A DNA stretch of 64,000 nucleotides from Streptantibioticus cattleyicolor NRRL 8057 = DSM 46488 (GTDB taxonomy: Bacteria; Actinomycetota; Actinomycetes; Streptomycetales; Streptomycetaceae), in NCBI RefSeq assembly GCF_000240165.1, contig NC_017586.1:2232001-2296000 (forward strand). Direction: 5' to 3'. Positions within the stretch are counted from its first letter, which is position 1, and the number at the start of each line of letters is the position of its first letter. A program made the translations under genes and the position numbers. Below, piece after piece: positions 52,235 through 60,918 of this stretch. Under the pieces are notes generated by a model, which worked only from the letters and a program-made list of their open reading frames with translations, did not search any database and was not told where the DNA came from.

Positions 52235-52400
52235 TAGTGCCGCATCAGCCAAGGTTCGTCCCGTCGCGACGCCCGGCACGGCACCTCGCGGCGTTGCCGG
52301 ACCGACCGAGTAGGCCCACTACGAGGCCGATCCGGCGCCTTGCGATGCACCGCACCGGACGCCGCTCCTTACCGGACGAACCCTGGCTGACGCGGCACTA
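52235..52400. mobile_element. Miniature inverted-repeat element (MITE-like) at the ispE stop
   Basis: A 166-bp stretch bounded by 27-bp terminal inverted repeats: TAGTGCCGCATCAGCCAAGG plus TTCGTCC (52235-52261) and its complement (52374-52400), matching at 25 of 27 positions. CTAG occurs at both outer junctions, suggesting a target duplication of a few bases. It has no open reading frame and resembles the ends of an IS5-type element after internal deletion. Its right-hand terminal TAG is the stop codon of ispE on the minus strand. Confidence 0.72.
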
Positions 52401-53327
52401 GTGCCGCCGGGTGGGCGGGGCGACGACGGTGGCTCCGGGGGCGGGGGCGGTGGTGGCCCGGGCGGTGCGGCAGGTGCCGGAGGCGGTGAGCGCCTTGCCG
52501 ATCCGGGCCGCGGCGTCGGCGTCCTCGGCCAGGAAGGCGCAGGTGGGGCCGGAGCCGGAGACGAGGGCGGCGAGGGCGCCGGCCTCGGTGCCGGTGCGCA
52601 GGGTGTCGGCGAGGCAGGGGCGCAGCGACAGCGCGGCGGCCTGGAGGTCGTTGCCGACGGCGGCGGCGAGGGCGGCGGCGTCGCCGGTGCGCAACGCCGC
52701 CAGCAGGGCGGGGGACGCCTCGGGGGCGGGGACGGTGACGGCGGCGGCCTGGCGCAGCCGGTCGCATTCGCGGTAGACGGCCGGGGTGGACAGGCCGCCG
52801 TCGGCGACCGCGAAGACCCAGTGGAAGGTGCCGCCGACGGTGAGGGGTTCGAGGAGTTCGCCGCGTCCGCGGCCCAGGGCGGCGCCGCCGACCAGGCTGA
52901 AGGGGACGTCGCTGCCCAACTCGGCGCAGATGTCGAGGAGTTCGTCGCGGGTGGCGCCGGTGCCCCACAGCGTGTCGCAGGCCAGCAGGGCGCCGGCGGC
53001 GTCGGCGCTGCCGCCGGCCATGCCGCCGGCCACCGGGATGTCCTTGGCGATGTGCAGATGGACGTCGGCCCGGCGGCCGTGGCGGGCGGCGAGGGCCTCG
53101 GCGGCGCGGGCGGCGAGGTTGCCGGAGTCCAGCGGCACCTGGTCGGCGTCGGGGCCGGAGACGGTGATCCGCAGGGCGTCGGCCGGGGTGGCGGTGACCT
53201 CGTCGTACAGGCCGACCGCGAGGAAGACGTTGGCCAGGTCGTGGAAGCCGTCGGCGCGCAGCGGTCCCACGGCGAGCTGCGCGTTGACCTTGGCGGGAAC
53301 GCGGACGGTGACGGGGGCGGTGGTCAC
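52398..53327 (-). CDS. ispE: 4-(cytidine 5'-diphospho)-2-C-methyl-D-erythritol kinase
   Basis: A 309-residue GHMP kinase of the MEP isoprenoid pathway. Motifs are VRVPAKVNAQLAVGPLRADGFHDL, the ATP loop PVAGGMAGGSADAAG with DVPFSLVGG, and the C-terminal ALVSGSGPTCAFLAED. Common IspE enzymes read KINLxL where this reads KVNAQL. The start is GTG 53327 after AAGGAG. Its stop codon TAG lies in the terminal repeat of the MITE-like element at 52235-52400, so the last residues (PPTRRH) abut the insertion. It belongs to the rpfB-rsmA-ispE cluster. Confidence 0.92.
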   Translation of the reverse strand: MTTAPVTVRVPAKVNAQLAVGPLRADGFHDLANVFLAVGLYDEVTATPADALRITVSGPDADQVPLDSGNLAARAAEALAARHGRRADVHLHIAKDIPVAGGMAGGSADAAGALLACDTLWGTGATRDELLDICAELGSDVPFSLVGGAALGRGRGELLEPLTVGGTFHWVFAVADGGLSTPAVYRECDRLRQAAAVTVPAPEASPALLAALRTGDAAALAAAVGNDLQAAALSLRPCLADTLRTGTEAGALAALVSGSGPTCAFLAEDADAAARIGKALTASGTCRTARATTAPAPGATVVAPPTRRH

Positions 53328-53380
53328 GTCTCTCCTTGGACGGTCGGCGGGGTCGGTCGGCGGAACGGTCGCGGGGGCGG

Positions 53381-54262
53381 TCAGGAGGCGGCCGGCGGGC
53401 GGTGTTCGGCGACGGCGGCGAACTGCTCGACGGTGAGCGACTCGCCGCGGGCCTGCGGGGAGACGCCCGCCGCGGTGAGGGCGGCCTCGGCGGCGGCGGG
53501 CGATCCGGCCCAGCCGGCCAGGGCGGCCCGCAGGGTCTTGCGGCGTTGCGCGAAGGCGGCGTCGACCACGGCGAAGACCTGCGCGCGGGTGGCGGTGGTG
53601 ACCACCGGTTCGGTGCGGCGGACCAGGGAGACCAGGCCGGAGTCGACGTTGGGGGCGGGCCAGAAGACGTTGCGGCCGATGGCGCCGGCCCGTTTGACGT
53701 GGGCGTACCAGGCGGCCTTGACCGAGGGGACGCCGTAGACCTTGGAGCCGGGGGCGGCGGCGAGGCGGTCGGCGACCTCGGACTGCACCATCACCAGGGT
53801 GCGTTCGATGCTGGGGAAGGTGGCGAGCATGTGGAGCAGCACGGGGACGGCGACGTTGTAGGGGAGGTTGGCCACCAGCGCGGTCGGCGGCGGGCCGGGG
53901 ACCTCGCTGACCTGGAGGGCGTCGCGGTGGACGAGGTCGAAGCGGTCGGCGCGGCCGGGCAGGCGGGCGTGGACGGTGGCCGGCAGGGCGGCGGCGAGCA
54001 CCGGGTCGATCTCGACCGCGACCAGCCGGTCGGCCGCCTCCAGCAGGGCCAGGGTGAGCGAGCCGAGGCCCGGCCCGACCTCGACCACCACGTCGTCCGG
54101 GCGCACCCCGGCGGTGCGCACGATGCGGCGTACGGTGTTGGCGTCGATGACGAAGTTCTGGCCGAGCTGCTTGGTGGGGCGTACGCCCAGGGCGGCGGCC
54201 AGTTCGCGGATGTCGGCGGGGCCCAGTAGCGGGCCGTGCTCGGTGGAGGGGGTGCTGCTCAC
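53381..54262 (-). CDS. rsmA: 16S rRNA dimethyladenosine transferase RsmA (KsgA)
   Basis: A 293-residue enzyme dimethylating two adenines at the 3' end of 16S rRNA. Motifs are [52 protein letters not shown], the catalytic [19 protein letters not shown] and [16 protein letters not shown] 54262 is used, and it lies 48 bp after rpfB. The order rpfB-rsmA-ispE is conserved in actinobacteria. Confidence 0.95.
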   Translation of the reverse strand: MSSTPSTEHGPLLGPADIRELAAALGVRPTKQLGQNFVIDANTVRRIVRTAGVRPDDVVVEVGPGLGSLTLALLEAADRLVAVEIDPVLAAALPATVHARLPGRADRFDLVHRDALQVSEVPGPPPTALVANLPYNVAVPVLLHMLATFPSIERTLVMVQSEVADRLAAAPGSKVYGVPSVKAAWYAHVKRAGAIGRNVFWPAPNVDSGLVSLVRRTEPVVTTATRAQVFAVVDAAFAQRRKTLRAALAGWAGSPAAAEAALTAAGVSPQARGESLTVEQFAAVAEHRPPAAS

Positions 54263-54310
54263 CCCGTAAGCCTACGTAAGCGGCGGTGCGGTGGGCGCAC
54301 CCGGCGCCGG

Positions 54311-55681
54311 TCAGTGGTGGAGCCTGCCGCCGCAGACCGGCCAGGCGGCGGCGCCGCGCTGGACGTAGAGCTTCTTGGCCCGGTAGGTCTGCTCGGTGGC
54401 GGGGGCGTCCTGGGGGCGGCCGGTGCCGCCGAGGGCGTGCCAGGTGCGGGAGTCGAACTGGTAGAGGCCGCCGTAGGTGCCGGAGGGGTCCACGGCGTCG
54501 GGGTGCCCGCCGGCCTCGCAGCGGGCCAGGCCCGACCAGTTGAGGTGGTCGGCGCCGGCCACCGAGGTGGGCAGCGGGCGGGTGCCGGCCCGTACGACAC
54601 GGTCGACCGGGGGGCGCAGCAGCCGGAAGCCGACCAGCCGGGGGCGTTCGGCCACGCCGTTGACGGTGCGCTGGGTGTAGACGACCTCGCGCACCCCGGG
54701 GCGGCCGGGGGTGACCACGACGCGGGTGCCGGTGAACTCGTCGGGGTCGGGGTGGACGACGGTGCGGAAGGGGACCGGTTCCTCGCGGATGTGGGTGGTG
54801 CCGGTGATGCGCAGGACGGAGACGGTCTGGCCGTCGCGCGGGAAGCTGTCGGGGTCGACGGAGGTGGTGTCGTGCGGGCCGAAGGAGATGCCGGCCTGCC
54901 GGGCGGCCTCGCGGACGGTGCCGGCGTTGGTGCGGACGGTGTGCTCGCGGCCGTCGGCGAGGAAGGTCACGGTGCGTTCGGTGCGGACCTCCAGGCGCAG
55001 TCCGTGGCGGGCGATGGTGGCGGAGCGGGAGGCGGACAGGTGGGCGCCGTCGGCCCGCACGCCGAGCTGGCGCAGGGCTTCCTCGACGGTGCGGGCGGTG
55101 GTCCACAGGCGTTGCGGGGTGCCGTCGAGGGTGACGTCGAGCGGTCGGCCGTAGCGGACGGCGACGGTGTCCCCGTCGTGCAGGGCGGCGTGCCGGCCGG
55201 GGGCGACGAGGTCGTGGTCGCCGACGGGTACGTGTTCCTCGTCCAGCAGTTCGGGGACGTCGTCGGCGAAGGTGTGCAGGGTGCGGGGGACGCCGTCGAC
55301 GGTGAGTTCGACGGTCTTGTCGGCGGCCAGGTAGGTGTAGCTGCCGCCGGCCAGGAAGGCGACGACGAGGGCGCGGGGCAGCAGTTGGCGCAGCGCGTCG
55401 GGGCGGTCGGCGGCGCGGGCGTGGCGGGCGGCGGCGCGGGAGCCGGGCGGCTGGGCGGGGACGCGGGGGCCGGGCGCGGGCGGGACGGGAGGCGGGGGCG
55501 CGGCGCGGCGGGGGCCGGCCCGTCGAGTGCCGGTGCCGGCGCCGCTCCAGGTGCCGGTGGCCCAGAACGGCACCGGCCAGGCGCTGGTGCCGCGGTGCGC
55601 GCCGGTCCGGCCGCCGGGCACGGGACCGGGCCGGGTCACGGGGCCGCCGCGGGCGCGATGGCTGCCCTGGGTAACGCTCAC
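54311..55681 (-). CDS. rpfB: Resuscitation-promoting factor, RpfB type
   Basis: A 456-residue membrane-anchored cell-wall enzyme. A long Pro/Arg-rich cytoplasmic N-terminus (1-105) leads to one helix (LPRALVVAFLAGGSYTYLA). Three DUF348 repeats follow: KTVELTVDGVPRTLHTFADD, PLDVTLDGTPQRLWT and RTVTFLADGREHTV. A G5 domain includes REVVYTQRTVNGV. The C-terminal transglycosylase-like Rpf domain is HLNWSGLARCEAGGHPDAVD with the catalytic Glu and TYGGLYQFDSRTWHALGG. The cytoplasmic part is long for RpfB. GTG 55681 is the start. Confidence 0.93.
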   Translation of the reverse strand: MSVTQGSHRARGGPVTRPGPVPGGRTGAHRGTSAWPVPFWATGTWSGAGTGTRRAGPRRAAPPPPVPPAPGPRVPAQPPGSRAAARHARAADRPDALRQLLPRALVVAFLAGGSYTYLAADKTVELTVDGVPRTLHTFADDVPELLDEEHVPVGDHDLVAPGRHAALHDGDTVAVRYGRPLDVTLDGTPQRLWTTARTVEEALRQLGVRADGAHLSASRSATIARHGLRLEVRTERTVTFLADGREHTVRTNAGTVREAARQAGISFGPHDTTSVDPDSFPRDGQTVSVLRITGTTHIREEPVPFRTVVHPDPDEFTGTRVVVTPGRPGVREVVYTQRTVNGVAERPRLVGFRLLRPPVDRVVRAGTRPLPTSVAGADHLNWSGLARCEAGGHPDAVDPSGTYGGLYQFDSRTWHALGGTGRPQDAPATEQTYRAKKLYVQRGAAAWPVCGGRLHH

Positions 55682-55778
55682 GACGCCTCCACGGGTCCGG
55701 CACGAGCGGTGCTCGGTGGGGGACCCTAGCGCGCGCGGTGGTCACTCTCCAAAGCGGTACGGTTACCCCGTGTCGTGA

Positions 55779-56642
55779 TCAACGTGGTGGCGGGCAGCCG
55801 AAGGCCCGGGCGGTGTTGGCGGCGACGGCGGTGGCCAGTTCGTCCTCGTCCACGCCCTTGACAGCGGCCATCGCGCGCAGGGTGACGGGGATCAGGTAGG
55901 GGGCGTTGGGCCGGCCGCGGTAGGGGGCCGGGGTGAGGAAGGGGGCGTCGGTCTCGACCAGCAGCAGGTCGAGCGGGGCGACGGCGAGCGCGTCGCGCAG
56001 CGGCTGGGCCGACTTGAAGGTGACGTTCCCGGCGAAGGACATGTAGTACCCGGCCGCGGCGCACTCCTCGGCCATCGCGGCGTCGCCGGAGAAGCAGTGG
56101 AAGACCACGGTGCCGGGGGCGCCCTCCTCGCGCAGCACGCGCAGGACGTCCTGGTGGGCGTCGCGGTCGTGGATGACGAGCGCCTTGCCGACTTCCTTGG
56201 CGATGCGCAGGTGGCGGCGGAAGGAGTAGGTCTGGGCCTCGATGCCGTCGGCCCCGGTGCGGAAGTAGTCCAGGCCGGTCTCGCCGACCCCGCGTACCTG
56301 CGGCAGCGCGGCCAGCGCCGCGATCTCGTCCAGGGCCGCGTCGAGGGCGCCCGGCCCCTCCTCCCGGCGGATCCGGGGCGCCTCGTTGGGGTGGAGCGCG
56401 ACGGTGGCGTGGACGTTCTCGTGGCGCCCGGCGACCTCCGCGGCCCAACGGGACCGCTCCAGGTCGCACCCGACCTGGACCACCGCGGTCACCCCCACCG
56501 CCGCCGCCTTGTCCAACGCCTCCTCGACCGTGCCGGACTGCATGTCCAAGTGCGTATGCGAATCCGCCACCGCGACCCTCAACCGCTCCGGAAGCGGTGG
56601 CGCCGCGGTCTTGTCGGTGGTCGAAGTCCCAGTTCCCGCCAT
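55779..56642 (-). CDS. tatD: TatD family DNase
   Basis: A 287-residue metal-dependent deoxyribonuclease of the amidohydrolase fold. Metal ligands are visible in VADSHTHLDM, GVGETGLDYFRTGADG, KALVIHDRDAH, VVFHCFSGDA, and LLVETDAPFLTPAPYRG. It repairs oxidative damage or degrades DNA. ATG 56642 is used. It lies upstream of rpfB on the same strand, the usual tatD-rpfB-rsmA order. Confidence 0.93.
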   Translation of the reverse strand: MAGTGTSTTDKTAAPPLPERLRVAVADSHTHLDMQSGTVEEALDKAAAVGVTAVVQVGCDLERSRWAAEVAGRHENVHATVALHPNEAPRIRREEGPGALDAALDEIAALAALPQVRGVGETGLDYFRTGADGIEAQTYSFRRHLRIAKEVGKALVIHDRDAHQDVLRVLREEGAPGTVVFHCFSGDAAMAEECAAAGYYMSFAGNVTFKSAQPLRDALAVAPLDLLLVETDAPFLTPAPYRGRPNAPYLIPVTLRAMAAVKGVDEDELATAVAANTARAFGCPPPR

Positions 56643-56785
56643 GCGGCGAGTCTACGGGCGCCCCCAGGCACCGGGGCGGCCGGGGAGCGCGCCACCGGGC
56701 GCGGGGCCGCCCGGGCGCGGCAGCCCTCCGCAGGCGCGGGGAGGCCGCCGCGGGCACGGACCCCGCGACGGGGAGGGAAGGAGGG

Positions 56786-56862
56786 GCGACCGGGAAAGCG
56801 CACCTGAAGGCGCGACCGGAGAGGCAACCGGGAAAGCGCACCCGGAGGCGCGACCGGGAGAG
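56786..56862. repeat. Two tandem 38-39 bp GC-rich repeats
   Basis: A unit of 38-39 bp containing ACCGGGAAAGCGCACC and GGCGCGACCGG occurs at 56786-56823 and 56824-56862 with a few changes. More degenerate versions extend to about 56920. It lies in the gap before tatD. Confidence 0.6.
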
Positions 56863-56923
56863 GGCGCCGGGAGGGGCACCCGCAGGGGCGATCAGGAGGG
56901 GGCGCCGGGAGGGGGGCCGGGGG

Positions 56924-57400
56924 TCAGGCGGCGCGTTGGCTGGTGGGGTCGTCGTCGTCGCGGTGCTTGCGGTGGAAGACCGCGAGCAGGTCGGCGAACC
57001 AGTGGTGACGCCGCTTCTCCTCACGGAGCCGTTCCGCGCGGGCCTCGCGCGGGGCGCCGGGGAGGACGAGGGGGCCGGCGATGGGCACCGCCTCGCCGGG
57101 GTCGGGGCTGGGCACGTGGCCCCAGTGGGCGGAGGAGACGCGGCCGGAACGCATGATGCGCACCAGGTGGCCGCCGCAGTTCTTGCAGGTGGGACGGGTC
57201 AGCGGGGACGGAACCCGCTGGCGGCCGGCGTAGTAGACGACGTTGGTGTGACCGTGGTCGTCGACGTGGTGGGCTATCTCGTACGCCTGCTCCCAGCCGT
57301 ACCCGCAGGTGAGGCAGGCGAAGGAATACGCCTCGTGCACCACTTCACCCGACGCGTGGCCGGCCGGGGGTGCGCCGGGGGTGCCTAGGGTCTCGCTCAT
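56924..57400 (-). CDS. Zinc-ribbon-like conserved protein
   Basis: A 158-residue soluble protein. Two Cys pairs, ACLTCGYGWEQAYEI and PTCKNCGGHLV, are about 45 residues apart and probably bind zinc; several His lie between (HHVDDHGHTN). The C-terminus is Lys/Arg/Asp-rich (EEKRRHHW). It is a conserved actinobacterial protein of unknown function. ATG 57400 is used. No partner is clear. Confidence 0.82.
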   Translation of the reverse strand: MSETLGTPGAPPAGHASGEVVHEAYSFACLTCGYGWEQAYEIAHHVDDHGHTNVVYYAGRQRVPSPLTRPTCKNCGGHLVRIMRSGRVSSAHWGHVPSPDPGEAVPIAGPLVLPGAPREARAERLREEKRRHHWFADLLAVFHRKHRDDDDPTSQRAA

Positions 57401-57598
57401 GGCAGCTCCTGTTGCCCTCCGGACCGCATGTCCGGAGCGGGACTTCCCACTACCAGCGAACGCCTTCCCGGGCGGGGACGCAGTAGGGGTTCCCGTCTCT
57501 TGAGCCAGATTTGGAACGTTTGTGGTCCATCGCCGCGGTGCGGCCTACGGCCCTTTACCTGTCCACCGTAGACCTTTACCCGCGCTTGTGCCGACCAT

Positions 57599-57627
57599 GG
57601 AAACCCGCCGGTCAACAGCGGGTTTCC
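57599..57627 (-). terminator. Terminator hairpin downstream of rsmI
   Basis: A 10-bp perfect stem GGAAACCCGC/GCGGGTTTCC (57599-57608 with 57618-57627) has a 9-nt loop, 8 bp after the rsmI stop. Confidence 0.75.
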
Positions 57628-57635
57628 GACCCCGT

Positions 57636-58475
57636 TCAGGCGCCGCGCTTGGCGGCCACCACCGCGTCGAAGACGTCCCGCTTGGGGACGTTGGCCTCCT
57701 CGGCCACCGCGGCGATGGCGGCCTTGCGGGCCTGGCCCGCCGACTCGCGCAGCGCCACCCGCCGGGCCAGTTCCTCCGGGCCGACGTCCTGCGGTCCCGG
57801 TTCCGGGGCGCCCTCGACGACCACCGTGATCTCGCCGCGGACCCCGCCCTCGGCCCACTCGGCCAGCTCCGCCAGCGGGCCGCGCCGGACCTCCTCGTAG
57901 GTCTTGGTCAGCTCGCGGCAGACCGCGGCCCGCCGGTCGGCGCCGAAGACCTCGGCCATCGCGGCGAGGGCGTCGGCGAGCCGGTGCGGCGCCTCGAAGT
58001 AGACCAGGGTGCGCCGCTCCCCCGCGACCTCCCGCAGCCGGGCCAGCCGCTCCCCCGCCTTGCGCGGCAGGAACCCCTCGAAGCAGAACCGGTCCACCGG
58101 CAGCCCGCTGACCGCCAGCGCGGTGAGCACCGCCGACGGGCCGGGGACCGCGGTCACCTCGATGCCCTGGGCCACGCAGGCGGCCACCAGCCGGTAACCG
58201 GGGTCGGAGACCGACGGCATGCCGGCGTCGGTGACCAGCACCACCCGTTCCCCACCGGCCAGCGCCGCCACCAGCTCCGGGGTGCGGGCGCTCTCGTTGC
58301 CCTCGAAGTACGACACGATCCGCCCGGCCGGGGCCACCCCCAGCGCGGCGGTGAGCCGGCGCAGCCGGCGGGTGTCCTCGGCGGCGATCACGTCGGCGGC
58401 GGCGAGTTCCGCGGCGAGCCGCGGCGGGGCGTCGGCGGGGTCGCCGATGGGGGTTCCTGCGAGTACGAGCGTCAC
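57636..58475 (-). CDS. rsmI: 16S rRNA 2'-O-ribose methyltransferase RsmI
   Basis: A 279-residue tetrapyrrole-methylase-fold enzyme methylating C1402 of 16S rRNA. Motifs are LVLAGTPIGDPADAPPRLAA, VIAAEDTRRLRRL, VTDAGMPSVSDPGYRLVAAC, and PGPSAVLTALAVSGLP and RELTKTYEEVRRGPL. GTG 58475 directly follows GGAG, an unusually short spacing, so the real start may lie slightly elsewhere. It is divergent from pmt. Confidence 0.92.
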   Translation of the reverse strand: MTLVLAGTPIGDPADAPPRLAAELAAADVIAAEDTRRLRRLTAALGVAPAGRIVSYFEGNESARTPELVAALAGGERVVLVTDAGMPSVSDPGYRLVAACVAQGIEVTAVPGPSAVLTALAVSGLPVDRFCFEGFLPRKAGERLARLREVAGERRTLVYFEAPHRLADALAAMAEVFGADRRAAVCRELTKTYEEVRRGPLAELAEWAEGGVRGEITVVVEGAPEPGPQDVGPEELARRVALRESAGQARKAAIAAVAEEANVPKRDVFDAVVAAKRGA

Positions 58476-58564
58476 CCTCCGATTGTCCCCCGCCCATCCG
58501 CCGGGGCTCCCCCCGCATGGTCCGGTGGGGCCTGATTCCCCAGGGGAATCCTTACGATGTCCCG

Positions 58565-60304
58565 GTGACCAGTGAGACCGCGACCGCGTCCGCCGCCGTG
58601 CCGCCGGGGGCGGCGAGCCGTCAGGGGCCGCCCGGCCGGGCGTCGGCGGACCGGCCGCCCACGCCCTGGCAGCAGCGGCTGCGCCGCTTCGGGTACGTCG
58701 AACCGCCGCGTGGCGACGCGCGGGAGCGGCTGGTCGTCCCGTTGCCCGAGCCGGGTGGCTGGTGGCGGCGGGTGCCGTGGCTGTCCGGCCGCTGCGCCGA
58801 CCTGCTCGCCCGCTGGTCGGGCTGGGGCGGCCCGCTGCTGGTCGCACTCCTCGCCGGGGTGCTGCGCTTCTGGCACCTGGGCAGCCCGCGCGCGGTGATA
58901 TTCGACGAGACGTACTACGCCAAGGACGCCTGGGCACTGCTGCGACACGGCTACGAGTCGAGCTGGCCGGACAACGCCAACCAGCTGATCCTGGCCCATC
59001 CGCAGAAGATCCCGCTGGGCCTCGACCCGTCGTACGTGGTCCATCCGCCGGTCGGCAAGTGGATCATCGCACTGGGCGAATGGGCCTTCGGGCTCAACCC
59101 GTTCGGCTGGCGTTTCATGGTGGCGCTGCTCGGGTCGCTGGCGGTGCTGATGGTCTGCCGGATCGGGCGGCGGCTGTTGCGTTCGACGGCGCTGGGGTGC
59201 CTGGCCGGGCTGCTGATGGCGGTGGACGGCCTGGAGTTCGTGATGAGCCGCGCCTCGCTGCTCGACCTCATCGTGATGTTCTTCGTGGTGGCCGCGTTCG
59301 GGGCGCTGCTGGTGGACCGGGACGCGGCCCGGGCCCGGCTGGCCGCCGCGCTGCCCGCCGACGGCCAGCCCGACGCGCGGGCCGGTGCGGCCACCCGGCT
59401 GGGGGCGCGGCCGTGGCGGATCGCGGCCGGGGTGCTGCTGGGGCTCGCCGGGGCGAGCAAGTGGAACGGCCTGGTGTACGTGGCCGCGTTCGGGGTGCTG
59501 ACGCTGCTGTGGGACGCCGGGGCACGGCGCACCGCCGGTGCGTGGCGCCCGTACCGGGCGGTGGCGCGCCGCGACCTCGGCCCGGCCTTCCTGTCCCTGG
59601 TGCCGGTGGCGCTGCTGACCTATCTGGCGTCCTGGACCGGGTGGTTCGTCACCGACCGCGGCTACTTCCGGCACTGGGCCGACGGCCGGGGCGGTACGTG
59701 GTCGTGGATCCCGGCACCGCTGCGCAGCCTGTGGCACTACCAGTACCAGGTGTACGAGTTCAACGTGCACCTGACGCAGCCGCACACCTACCAGTCCAAC
59801 CCGTGGAGCTGGCTGGTGCTGGGCCGGCCGGTCTCCTACTTCTACGAGTCGCCCAAGCCGGGCCAGGACGGCTGCCACGCGGCGGGCGGCTGCGCCCGCG
59901 AGGTCCTGGCGATCGGCACGCCACTGCTGTGGTGGACGGCGTGTTTCGCCCTGGCATACCTGCTGTACCGGTGGGCGTTGCGGCGGGACTGGCGGGCCGG
60001 CGCGGTCCTTTGCGGCGTCGCCGCGGGATATCTGCCCTGGTTCCTGTACCAGGAACGCACCATCTTCCTCTTCTACGCCGTCGTCTTCGTGCCCTTCCTC
60101 TGCCTCGCCGTGGCCATGATGCTCGGCGCCCTCCTCGGCCCCCGCGGCGCCCCCGAACGCCGCCGCATGTGGGGCGCCGTCGGCGCCGGCACCCTCGTCC
60201 TGCTCATCATCTGGAACTTCATCTACTTCTTCCCCCTCTACACCGGCATGACGATCCCCCTCGACGCCTGGCGCCACCGGATGTGGCTGGACACGTGGAT
60301 CTAA
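58565..60304 (+). CDS. pmt: Dolichyl-phosphate-mannose-protein mannosyltransferase
   Basis: A 579-residue GT39-type membrane glycosyltransferase that O-mannosylates secreted proteins. The N-terminal catalytic loop has VIFDETYYAKDAWALL, with the acidic pair DE. Ten or so helices follow, with HPPVGKWIIALGEWAFG, MSRASLLDLIVMFF and GASKWNGLVYVAAFG. The C-terminal block is YLPWFLYQERTIFLFYAV and MWLDTWI. GTG 58565 begins MTSETA, but no good ribosome binding site is visible. Its substrates may include the Ser/Thr-rich Rpf-type linker proteins here. Its stop lies 7 bp before repeat copy 3. Confidence 0.93.
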   Translation: MTSETATASAAVPPGAASRQGPPGRASADRPPTPWQQRLRRFGYVEPPRGDARERLVVPLPEPGGWWRRVPWLSGRCADLLARWSGWGGPLLVALLAGVLRFWHLGSPRAVIFDETYYAKDAWALLRHGYESSWPDNANQLILAHPQKIPLGLDPSYVVHPPVGKWIIALGEWAFGLNPFGWRFMVALLGSLAVLMVCRIGRRLLRSTALGCLAGLLMAVDGLEFVMSRASLLDLIVMFFVVAAFGALLVDRDAARARLAAALPADGQPDARAGAATRLGARPWRIAAGVLLGLAGASKWNGLVYVAAFGVLTLLWDAGARRTAGAWRPYRAVARRDLGPAFLSLVPVALLTYLASWTGWFVTDRGYFRHWADGRGGTWSWIPAPLRSLWHYQYQVYEFNVHLTQPHTYQSNPWSWLVLGRPVSYFYESPKPGQDGCHAAGGCAREVLAIGTPLLWWTACFALAYLLYRWALRRDWRAGAVLCGVAAGYLPWFLYQERTIFLFYAVVFVPFLCLAVAMMLGALLGPRGAPERRRMWGAVGAGTLVLLIIWNFIYFFPLYTGMTIPLDAWRHRMWLDTWI

Positions 60305-60310
60305 CGGTCC

Positions 60311-60917
60311 GCGGGTTCGCTCGCGCTGGCGGTCAGCCATTACTCCGTGGCCGGTTCGCCCGTTCCAGGTTTCCGGGGTGGCCCCCGTTCGCCCCTGCCC
60401 GGTGGGGGGTGGGGGTGGGTTTTGGTTTGGTTCGGCACCGGGGGCTTCGCCTATTGCCGGTACGGGGTCGGGGGCGCGCCGGGGGTGACTCCTCGCTCCC
60501 CGTATCCGCCACAGCTTGGCTCCGGCTACTGGGTCGCTGCGGGGACACCCCCGGCACACCCCCTTCTGTCCGGTTGGCGGGTGCCTCTCTTCGCGGAGGG
60601 AGGGTGAGATAGGAGGTTGGGGTCACCCCGATCTCCTTCTCACCCACCCCGTGCCGCAGCGCGGAACGCAACAGAACGGGGGCGTGCAGGGGTGTCCCCG
60701 CAGCGACCCAGCGGACCGGCCGAGAGCCGAAGACGATGCGTGGAGCGAGGAGTCACCCCGGAGGGCCCCCGGGAACCCAGGCAGACAGTGCGCACCCCGC
60801 ACTATGCGATGACAGCCACGGGTGGGCGGGGGGAAACAATCCGTGACGCCAGCCACGACGAAACGGAAACGGGCGCACCCCGAGGAGGTAATGGCTGACG
60901 GCCGGCGCCAGCGAACC
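60311..60917. repeat. Palindromic composite repeat, copy 3
   Basis: About 607 bp. The left terminus (60311-60343) matches copy 2 exactly; the right terminus (60888-60917) matches at 27 of 30 positions. The B-type arm is left and the A-type arm right, as in copy 2. The A-arm hairpin reads ATAGTGC...GCACTGT. It fills the gap between the pmt stop and the stop of the convergent serine hydrolase gene, ending 2 bp before the latter. Confidence 0.88.
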
Positions 60918-60918
60918 G

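Noticed and set aside
60333-60898. Open frames of 86-112 residues in repeat copy 3
   Set aside because: Same repeat-derived translations as in the other copies; no ribosome binding site or codon bias.
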